Assembly: GCA_041392805.1 (NCBI GenBank)
Contig: JAWKLJ010000002.1
Span: 3,487,001 to 3,551,000 of the forward strand
Reading direction: 5' to 3'
From: Saprospiraceae bacterium
GTDB taxonomy: Bacteria; Bacteroidota; Bacteroidia; Chitinophagales; Saprospiraceae
Length of the DNA stretch: 64,000 nucleotides
Shown here: positions 26,674 to 33,072 of the stretch, in pieces
Numbering within the stretch: the first letter of the stretch is position 1
Layout: every line of letters starts with the position of its first letter
The notes under the pieces: generated by a model
The model's input: only the letters and a program-made list of their open reading frames with translations
What the model was told of the DNA's origin: nothing
The model's database searches: none
Program-made: the position numbers and the translations under genes

Positions 26674-27307
26674 GCAGTTCCCTTTTCCTTCTCAATCTAT
26701 TGATAATCCAGGGATTCACATTTACATCTTGATTTTCAATAAAACTCAAGAATTCTATCTCTTTCTCCCCTAGAATTCTATCTGTAATTTGAGACTCAAA
26801 ATAATCATCTCGTCCTACTCTTACTATCGAATCATCTCTATAAACAATCGTGTAATAAAATCCAGTTTGTAGTTTATCATAATAGTTATCTGTGAAGTCA
26901 GAATTTGGTAAAAATGTCATCCGTATTTCATCTCCTTTAAAAACTATCGATGTGTCTGCATACCAATATAAATCTAGTTCAATGTATTTTTGAATTGCCT
27001 CCTTCCCAAACTGTTTTTCTAGTTCATTATATAATACTTTCGGGCCATTAGGTTTTTTAACCAATTCTGTCCAACGATTTTGATATTCTCCATATTCATG
27101 TTTAGATAAATCAACATATATATCTGTTTCTTCATCGTTCACAAATAGACTATTCAACTTATACAATTCCCATCTAGCCTCATCAAAGTATTTTTCAAGA
27201 TCATGTTCTACAATAAATTCAGGATATATTTTTTCATCTATCTTTTCTTGACAACTGGAAAAGAAAAATGTTAAGACAATCAAACTTATCTGGATTACTA
27301 ATTTCAT
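26669..27307 (-). CDS. Hypothetical lipoprotein
   Basis: 212 residues. The lipoprotein signal MKLVIQISLIVLTFFFSSC makes C19 the likely lipid site. The mature part is acidic and helical early (DLEKYFDEARWELYKLNSLF at 35-54) then beta-rich (TGFYYTIVYRDDSIVRVGRD). I recognise no family. The stop codon lies in the R'' of attC 28. Second cassette of the array counted from the recombinase. Confidence 0.62.
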   Translation of the reverse strand: MKLVIQISLIVLTFFFSSCQEKIDEKIYPEFIVEHDLEKYFDEARWELYKLNSLFVNDEETDIYVDLSKHEYGEYQNRWTELVKKPNGPKVLYNELEKQFGKEAIQKYIELDLYWYADTSIVFKGDEIRMTFLPNSDFTDNYYDKLQTGFYYTIVYRDDSIVRVGRDDYFESQITDRILGEKEIEFLSFIENQDVNVNPWIINRLRRKRELH

Positions 27308-27333
27308 CTCTGTGATATCCTTCAGATAATTGC

Positions 27334-27397
27334 ACTGAACGTCACGGCTATGCGCAGGCCGACGATAGGAGGCTTGACGTCATAGCCATTGTTACCC
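27334..27397 (-). other. attC site 29 (short type), of the first (Doc/RhuM-like) cassette
   Basis: Minus GTTGGGTAAC (27400-27391) complements GTTACCCAAC at 30646-30637, the boundary beside the recombinase gene, 3.2 kb away. This pair defines the first cassette and shows that the IS66 lies inside it. 64 bp. Confidence 0.88.
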
Positions 27398-27405
27398 AAC
27401 GTTTT

Positions 27406-27840
27406 TCATTCGCTTAAAGCATCTATAATCTTTAATTTTAATTCTTCATTGAAGTCTTCTTCGATTAATATGGAGCCAATTATTTCTCGTAGTAATTCTT
27501 TATCAATTTTATTATCCGCAACATATACTGATATATTCTCCATTTCAATAATAAATTTATCAATACAGTATTCAATGCCATTGATTTCCAATAAATATGC
27601 ACCAAGGGCAATTGAAGTTCTTTTATTTCCATCATTAAATGCGTGGAATTTATTAACAGAAAAAACAAGATGAGTTAATTTATCTTCAAACTCGGGATAA
27701 TACAAGTCATTTTGTATATGTTCTAAAACACTTTCAACTTTTCCAAGCTCTATAATTCCAGGGTTACCTCCTGAATTTTCAATAATAAAATCGTGTGTAC
27801 GAATTGCGTGTTCGAGATCAAAATAAATACATGTATCCAT
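27406..27840 (-). CDS. doc: Doc-type Fic toxin (death-on-curing family)
   Basis: 144 residues, the usual length for Doc. The Fic motif HAFNDGNKRT (H66 to T75) is intact, so the protein should be able to phosphorylate elongation factor Tu as Doc does, or AMPylate like other Fic proteins. GGNPGIIELGKVESVLEHI (24-42) and LTHLVFSVNKFHAF are typical Doc helices. Its ATG overlaps the stop of the upstream RhuM-like gene (TAATG), implying translational coupling. A classic Phd antitoxin is absent and the RhuM-like protein probably takes that role. Together they form the first cassette, and toxin-antitoxin cassettes are known to stabilise integron arrays. Confidence 0.85.
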   Translation of the reverse strand: MDTCIYFDLEHAIRTHDFIIENSGGNPGIIELGKVESVLEHIQNDLYYPEFEDKLTHLVFSVNKFHAFNDGNKRTSIALGAYLLEINGIEYCIDKFIIEMENISVYVADNKIDKELLREIIGSILIEEDFNEELKLKIIDALSE

Positions 27841-28868
27841 TATCTGTTCTTTAATCTTTTGAATACATCAATGTTGTTTAGAATACGATTTTCTAAATCC
27901 ATACTTTTTTCTCCCAAAAATTTGTCAAACTCTTCTGCTGTGAGATGAGTAATATAATTTTTCAATTTTTCATGTAAAGCATCTCTGAAAGCCATATCTC
28001 TACTAGCCATCAACCCCCGTACTCTTTCTCTTAATGGTTCATAAATTGAGTTTGTCAGAGTCTCAAATTGATCAAATAAACCATTGGCTTCAGATAATCT
28101 TAGTTTCCTTTTTTCTTTTTCAAATTCTTTTTTCAAAAAATCTGAAAATCCATTTTCATAACTTGATATAAGATCTAGTACTTCTGAATACATCGTTGAT
28201 CTAACACTTTCTTTATTTTTTAATTTGAGTATTTGTCTATACTCTTTCGCGTCTTCCTTGAAAATACTTTTATATACTTTATTTGTTAGTTGAGCATATT
28301 TAAACTTATTTGCTTCGACATAATTATCTAAAGCATTAGTGAACTCTTGTCTATAATTATGTTCCTTTATAGCACTAGACAAAAATTCTTCTTCTCGTTG
28401 ATTTATGTATTTTGTGTTACCTCCAAGTTTCTGGTTTATCGAATCAATTACAATATCTAAAATAAATGCTCTTAGCAATTTAGCCTTTTCACTTTCGGTT
28501 AATAACATTCCGATATTTAGAAATGCTCGAAAGGTAAACACACCAAGAGAGGGTGCTTTTTGTAATGATTCATCTATGTCGGCGACATTGATGTCGTTAA
28601 CATAGGCTATCTTAAACTCTTTCAGTCGGTTATACCTTAGGACTTCATAACCAGATTCGTCAATTTCCGATTTGTTCCTTTCTATATATCTATCTATAGT
28701 TCTCTCGTCAATTTCAAAGAACTCTGCCACTTGTTTCTTAGTATACCAATATTTACTCTCAAAAAATACACCAGGAAAAGAAACTTCTTTGTAAATAATT
28801 CCCAAAGCGTAATTATTGTTAAGAATATTCTTTCTATGTAAATCAGATGTTGTTAAATCTTTATCCAT
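27840..28868 (-). CDS. RhuM-like DNA-binding protein, presumed partner of Doc
   Basis: 342 residues from ATG 28868 (a longer frame starting with TTG at 28880 lies inside the IS end and is rejected). WYTKKQVAEFFEIDERTIDR (in the first 65 residues) is a winged-helix/HTH-like segment of the RhuM (virulence protein) family. The remainder is helical and ends LENRILNNIDVFKRLKNR. RhuM-like genes often stand before Fic/Doc genes in Bacteroidota and may neutralise the toxin or regulate the operon. IS66 inserted across the start: the duplicated ATCCATTT contains the ATG, so the coding part is intact but the native leader is now 1.7 kb away. Confidence 0.75.
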   Translation of the reverse strand: MDKDLTTSDLHRKNILNNNYALGIIYKEVSFPGVFFESKYWYTKKQVAEFFEIDERTIDRYIERNKSEIDESGYEVLRYNRLKEFKIAYVNDINVADIDESLQKAPSLGVFTFRAFLNIGMLLTESEKAKLLRAFILDIVIDSINQKLGGNTKYINQREEEFLSSAIKEHNYRQEFTNALDNYVEANKFKYAQLTNKVYKSIFKEDAKEYRQILKLKNKESVRSTMYSEVLDLISSYENGFSDFLKKEFEKEKRKLRLSEANGLFDQFETLTNSIYEPLRERVRGLMASRDMAFRDALHEKLKNYITHLTAEEFDKFLGEKSMDLENRILNNIDVFKRLKNR

Positions 28869-28870
28869 TT
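28863..28870. repeat. IS66 target-site duplication, left copy
   Basis: ATCCATTT directly before the left IS end. The same 8 bases occur at 30599-30606. 8 bp is the usual IS66 duplication length. Confidence 0.9.
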
Positions 28871-30598
28871 GTAAGTTCAAACTGATTTCAGAGACCGGAT
28901 GAAGTTACGAAAAAAGGAGAAAAGAAATGTTGGGGGATGAATTAATTTAAAAAAAAGAGTTCAGGGGTAAGAATATTGAAAAAATGTTGATAAACTTGTG
29001 AAAAATCAGCGGTTTTAGAATTAGAAACCAATCAAGGAATCGATGAGTATAGGATCTATCATATCAGCTACCTTGTCTTTTTTTAGGGGTTTGCCAAAGA
29101 ATAAGTTGGTAGAGCTGATAGATCAATTGCGAAAGAGCTATACGGCTATAGCAGAAGAAAATGCGTCCTTGCGAGAACAAATCCAAGCTTTAGAAGCCCA
29201 GACCTTGAAGTCCAAAGTTGAATCGGTCAATAAGCAGAGCAATAAACCCAGTTCGAAGCAAGCAGAGTGGGAAGAAAAGGGAGTTGGCAACGATGGAAAA
29301 GGGAAAAAAAAAAGAAGGGGTAAAAAAGGGAGAAAAGGGTCTGGAAATCAAGCCAAAGCCAAAGCCGTAACGAGAGAGGAAAGGGCTAAGGTAGAACAGT
29401 GCGGAAATTGTGGGGAGGACTTAAGCCAAGTGGCACCCTTATCGAGTAGCAAAAGCAGAATCATAGTAGATATACCGGAATTGCCACTGGAAGTAGCAGT
29501 AATCGAAGTATTGCAAGAGAAGAAATACTGTTCAAAGTGTCAAAAGGTAAGTACAGCGAGCACAGATTTGGCCTTACCCAAATCAGATATAGGTCTGAAC
29601 ACAACCGTACACCTGATTTACCTCTGGATCAGTTTATGTTTGCCTTTTACCAGAATATCGACTTATTTCAGTAGCATTTTTGGTCAAAAAATGAGTACCT
29701 CTGGTCTTTGTGCTCAGGTAATCAGAGTAGCCCAGATTATGCAAGAGGTGTATGATGAAATTCTGAAAGATGTCAAGCAGGCTAAGATTTTGCATGCTGA
29801 TGAAACTGGCTGGCGGGTGCAAGGGAAAAATTGGTGGTTATGGGTCTTTGGTACACATGACTCGGCTATTTACACCATAGATAAGTCAAGAGGCAAAGAC
29901 GTGGTGCGTAGAATATTGGGAGAATTTTTTATGGGAGTCTTGGTGGTAGATGGTTGGGGGGCATATCTGTCTTTGATTTGCGATCAACAAAGTTGCATGG
30001 CCCACTTACTGAGAAAAATCAGGAAGTTATATGCTGCATTTCCAAAGCTGCGAAGTGTCTTTAAGTTTTATATTAAATTTAGAAGAATATTAAGGGATGG
30101 GGAGCGGCTTCAAACCCAAAGGCAGCAATTAGGACAACAGGTCTTTGAGCGCAGACTGGCAAAACTGCATCTGAGGCTCGATGATTTATTGAATTGGGCC
30201 AATCCTAATGATATTTTGAAGCAAATCATCAAAAAAATCAACCATCAGAAACCCCGCATTTTGACCTTTGTTCAACACCCTGAAGTGCCCTGCCATAATA
30301 ACTATGGGGAATACCTGATTCGCATTGGAGTGCTCAAAAGAAAAGTCTCTTTTGGCAGCAAATCCCCACAAGGAGCTCAGGCTTATGCTACCCTTTTATC
30401 CCTGTACACCACTTGCAAACTAAGAAAAATTTCTTTCCTCGACTTTATGAAACAAAGTCTCAAACACTACACTCAGACCGGACACCCTTTGCTCCTAAGT
30501 CAATATATGGCTAACAAACAAATCTTGAACAGCACTAGTGCAATGGACCTGGCCGCTTAAGACTTTGTAATTCAGTTATGAAAACAGTTTGAACTTAC
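28871..30598 (+). mobile_element. IS66-family element, complete, 1728 bp
   Basis: Ends are inverted repeats: GTAAGTTCAAACTGATTTC at 28871 and the complement of GTAAGTTCAAACTGTTTTC at 30598 (14 bases perfect). Flanked by perfect 8-bp duplications, so insertion is fairly recent. It encodes only the large transposase, as in the ISBst12 subgroup that lacks tnpA and tnpB. It separates the recombinase gene and attI-like point from the first cassette gene. Confidence 0.92.
29043..30560 (+). CDS. IS66-family transposase (TnpC type)
   Basis: 505 residues, intact. The N-terminal part holds a leucine-rich helix (ENASLREQIQALEAQTL), a basic linker (KKKRRGKKGRKG), and a zinc-binding domain with CGNCGEDLS and CSKC. 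The DDE core follows: HADETGWRVQGKNWWLWVF (first Asp), VVDGWGAYLS (second Asp), and NNYGEYLIR (Glu), with YSEQ-like CMAHLLRKIRKL between them. The reading direction is opposite to the cassettes. It is the only plus-strand gene in the array. Confidence 0.92.
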   Translation: MSIGSIISATLSFFRGLPKNKLVELIDQLRKSYTAIAEENASLREQIQALEAQTLKSKVESVNKQSNKPSSKQAEWEEKGVGNDGKGKKKRRGKKGRKGSGNQAKAKAVTREERAKVEQCGNCGEDLSQVAPLSSSKSRIIVDIPELPLEVAVIEVLQEKKYCSKCQKVSTASTDLALPKSDIGLNTTVHLIYLWISLCLPFTRISTYFSSIFGQKMSTSGLCAQVIRVAQIMQEVYDEILKDVKQAKILHADETGWRVQGKNWWLWVFGTHDSAIYTIDKSRGKDVVRRILGEFFMGVLVVDGWGAYLSLICDQQSCMAHLLRKIRKLYAAFPKLRSVFKFYIKFRRILRDGERLQTQRQQLGQQVFERRLAKLHLRLDDLLNWANPNDILKQIIKKINHQKPRILTFVQHPEVPCHNNYGEYLIRIGVLKRKVSFGSKSPQGAQAYATLLSLYTTCKLRKISFLDFMKQSLKHYTQTGHPLLLSQYMANKQILNSTSAMDLAA

Positions 30599-30606
30599 AT
30601 CCATTT
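30599..30606. repeat. IS66 target-site duplication, right copy
   Basis: ATCCATTT directly after the right IS end, identical to 28863-28870. Together with 30607-30646 it restores the original 40-base leader of the first cassette. Confidence 0.9.
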
Positions 30607-30629
30607 TATAAAGTTACGATTTTTTTTTC

Positions 30630-30660
30630 AAGTAATGTTGGGTAACTCCTTAATATCTGT
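30630..30660 (-). other. attI-like junction at the 3' end of the recombinase gene
   Basis: On the minus strand the recombinase stop TAA (30652-30650) is followed by GGA and then GTTACCC (30646-30640), the crossover-type core. GTTACCCAAC here matches the R'' of the first cassette (27400-27391) as a reverse complement, so the first cassette begins here. Integrase-binding repeats of an attI site are not obvious. The position after the stop codon, not before the start, is unusual. Confidence 0.6.
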
Positions 30661-32383
30661 TTAAGTTGGGTTTTTTTTGCGTATTTTCCAAAAAACCATT
30701 GGAAAAAAGATCATCTAAAGGGCTAGTGACTCGGCTAAGTTGGGTAGTACTGACATGAGTGTAACGAAGCGTCGTTTCGATATTAGCGTGACCGAGGAGC
30801 TCTTGGATAAGACGAACATCGGTGCCGGACTCAAGGAGGTGCGTGGCGAAACTATGTCGAAGGGTGTGGGTGCTGATCGTTTTGCGAAGGCCTGCTTTTT
30901 TGCGGGCAGTTTGAATAATGGCCTGCAAGCTTCGAATCGCATATGGTTCCCCTGGCTTTTGGCCTTCAAAAAGCCACTCCGTCGGTTGAAACTTAGCGAT
31001 ATATGCTTCTAATATACTCCAAAGGCTAGGCGAAAGCATGACACTCCGGTCTCTGTTTCCTTTGCCTTCTACGACCCTAATTATACCACGGGCGGGCTGA
31101 ATGTCGGCTACGCGAAGGCGGGTAACTTCACAGGCGCGAAGGCCTGCTGCATAAGTTGTCAGGACTAGGCATAGCTGTTTTTCGTTTTTTACATGCTCAA
31201 ATAGTCGTCTAACTTCCCCTTTTGACATCACATCGGGTAAGGGGGTACGTTTGCGTGGACGAATCCAATCGAATTTACGCTGGGGACGCCCGAGTACTTT
31301 CTCATAATAATATTTAATAGCATTAATGAGTTGGTTGATACTGCTATCTGCAACATCCTTCTTGACCCATAAATCGAAGTAGTTGATAATCGAACCTTTT
31401 TCCAAATCATCAATTTTGGCAGCACCAAAATGGGAGAGGAAATGACGAAAATACCGGACATAAGTCTTGATCGTATTGTAACTATAATATTGCCGGAATA
31501 AGGTATCTGCATAACACTCTAAACAGATTGCATTTTCTCGATCTAATCCCTCAAACCATTTATAGTCTGGTTTTTTAGGAGACTTCTTTGGTGGTTTTGA
31601 GAGTTTTTTGCCATCAAGGTCTACGCTGCAACCTATATTGCTTTGTTTGCAGAATTGTTGCAAACAGGCGATAGCATCATTGTTGGCTGGAATAAGCCAA
31701 CAGCGTTCACCTTTGTGGTAATGTCGACCTGGTACTCGCTTAATAATACCTATATGTTGACTATTCCAAGGTACATTGACTTTTAAATACGTTGGATCCC
31801 TTGAAAATGGTTGGACGGAGAATGCTTCTGTCGGATTTTCATGCGCCTCCAGAAGCGAGCGAATATTAAATATCCGTTGGTTAAAGGCTGTTTCCCCAAA
31901 CCGTAAGACTAAAGCATCCAGGTTATCTAAAGTCCCTTTAACAATCCAACAATGTTGGCTAGGGTGCCAAAAGGCCCGGGTTAGTGACTTCAAATAAGCA
32001 ACATCTGCTTCATTGAAGGGAAGAAAAATACGTAAGAATCCGCTTTTCCAGTCAATTCGCACTTCGCTATAGTCAGTTTCATTCGCCTGTCCCTCGGGCG
32101 GAGTCTGACGGGGTATGGCTGCATGGTGAGGAAGAACAGAGGACACCTCAGGGCAGCTAGGGTTCGCAGGTACAAATTCTGTTGGATAAGGATCCAGTGT
32201 ATTTTTGATAATTTCTTGGGAAGTATCCTTGGGGATGTGCCAACAACCAAGGGTTTTGCTCCACCTACGCATAGGTAAATTTCTGACCCTGATTCCCATT
32301 TCTTTTCCAGCTGGATAATGTATGGCTAACCGTTGTTCACCACGATGAAAAATAGGCTGAATGGTAAAAGATTCTTTCATCAT
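30650..32383 (-). CDS. Tyrosine recombinase with N-terminal HARP-like repeats, candidate integron integrase
   Basis: 577 residues, against roughly 320-340 for a usual IntI. Residues 280-365 are the core-binding (SAM-like) domain and 385-560 the catalytic domain: R416 (GLRACE), K441 (VEGKGNRDR), H506 and R509 (THTLRHSFATH), H532 (LLGH), Y541 (TTLRYTHV), tail SPLDDL. All active residues are present. Between LFEGQKPGEP and HTLRHS there is only XerC/D-like spacing, and the additional segment that marks IntI is missing. Residues about 15-52, 108-150 and 198-232 form three HARP-like repeats (RRWSKTLGCWHIP, FWHPSQHCWIVKG, HYHKGERCWLIPA). It reads toward and in line with the cassettes, and the first cassette begins 3 nt after its stop. 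It is inferred to insert and excise the cassettes, but could be an unrelated recombinase. Confidence 0.8.
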   Translation of the reverse strand: MMKESFTIQPIFHRGEQRLAIHYPAGKEMGIRVRNLPMRRWSKTLGCWHIPKDTSQEIIKNTLDPYPTEFVPANPSCPEVSSVLPHHAAIPRQTPPEGQANETDYSEVRIDWKSGFLRIFLPFNEADVAYLKSLTRAFWHPSQHCWIVKGTLDNLDALVLRFGETAFNQRIFNIRSLLEAHENPTEAFSVQPFSRDPTYLKVNVPWNSQHIGIIKRVPGRHYHKGERCWLIPANNDAIACLQQFCKQSNIGCSVDLDGKKLSKPPKKSPKKPDYKWFEGLDRENAICLECYADTLFRQYYSYNTIKTYVRYFRHFLSHFGAAKIDDLEKGSIINYFDLWVKKDVADSSINQLINAIKYYYEKVLGRPQRKFDWIRPRKRTPLPDVMSKGEVRRLFEHVKNEKQLCLVLTTYAAGLRACEVTRLRVADIQPARGIIRVVEGKGNRDRSVMLSPSLWSILEAYIAKFQPTEWLFEGQKPGEPYAIRSLQAIIQTARKKAGLRKTISTHTLRHSFATHLLESGTDVRLIQELLGHANIETTLRYTHVSTTQLSRVTSPLDDLFSNGFLENTQKKPNLNRY

Positions 32384-32548
32384 TAGAGCTCGCGTTTAAC
32401 AGGAAATTTTGCAATATAAAACAAAACAATACAAAAACGAAACAAAAAGGTAAAAAAGTAAAATATTGCCGCAGTGTATTAAGAAAGACTGAAAATTTAG
32501 GCAAATTTTGTTTGTGCTCTAATAAAACTCAATTTCCTGCCCAAGGAT
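32384..32548. other. Intergenic region upstream of the recombinase
   Basis: 165 AT-rich bases between the recombinase and the 161-aa gene. It presumably carries the recombinase promoter. I see several TTTTG/TTTTTG runs on the minus strand but no perfect TAnnTTTG box and no LexA-like palindrome. Confidence 0.5.
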
Positions 32549-33034
32549 TTATGTTGAACGCAAGAGCAGTTTTTCCAATTCCAATGTATAATCGTATTGC
32601 AAATCCTCGTGAAGCAGCAATAGTTTTTTTCGGATGAAATCTATTTGCCGATCAAATAAATTTTGTAATACATTATTCCCTTGAATGGAAGGACGGAGCG
32701 CTTTGAGCTTTGTGCAAAAATAAAGGAGCAATTCTACTTCTGTTTCTTTTTTGGGAGAGTATCGGATATGCTGTTTGATATTCCTTAATATCTTGCGGGT
32801 GCTTTTTTTTATAAGGTAATAACTTTTCGTTGTGATCTCCTCAAATTGTTGATCAATCTCCTCTTTTATACTTTCAACATAGGCCGCTTCATCAGCGGCT
32901 TCGAATAATAAATAGGTGAGCAGTTCTTTATTCTCCTTTTTGAACCTAGACAGTCGCAGGCAAAGTTCTAGCAATTCTTTGGGGGACCGCTGGGTAAGTT
33001 CTTGTTTTATGTCCTTGGCAGTAGCTATCTTCAT
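32549..33034 (-). CDS. Conserved hypothetical protein
   Basis: 161 residues, helical and charged, no signal. The opening KDIKQELTQRSPKELLELCL then RLSRFKKENKELLTYLLFEA is a pattern I associate with a small conserved Bacteroidota protein of unknown function. It lies between LptD and the recombinase, on the same strand as LptD, with a 38-base gap (possible operon). It is the last chromosomal gene before the integron, so its 3' end marks the border of the array. Confidence 0.7.
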   Translation of the reverse strand: MKIATAKDIKQELTQRSPKELLELCLRLSRFKKENKELLTYLLFEAADEAAYVESIKEEIDQQFEEITTKSYYLIKKSTRKILRNIKQHIRYSPKKETEVELLLYFCTKLKALRPSIQGNNVLQNLFDRQIDFIRKKLLLLHEDLQYDYTLELEKLLLRST

Positions 33035-33072
33035 ATCTAAAATCTCTTAGAAAATTTATCCCCCTCATTTCT

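Noticed and set aside
967..27397. Regularly repeated blocks read as a CRISPR array
   Set aside because: The repeats are about 135 bp hairpins and 540-bp bodies at irregular spacing, with genes between them. There are no 25-40 bp direct repeats with uniform spacers and no cas genes.
967..27397. Inverted-repeat elements read as MITEs or IS ends
   Set aside because: Their outer arms change from unit to unit and match the far edge of the same unit, which fits attC circles and not fixed transposon ends. No target duplications surround them.
28868..28880. TTG start for the RhuM-like gene inside the IS66 end
   Set aside because: Those codons come from the IS inverted repeat. The ATG in the duplicated target is the original start.
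30650..32383. Calling the recombinase a standard class of IntI
   Set aside because: The additional segment between the LFEG region and the HTLRHS motif that marks IntI is missing and the N-terminus is far longer. Only its position supports the integrase role.
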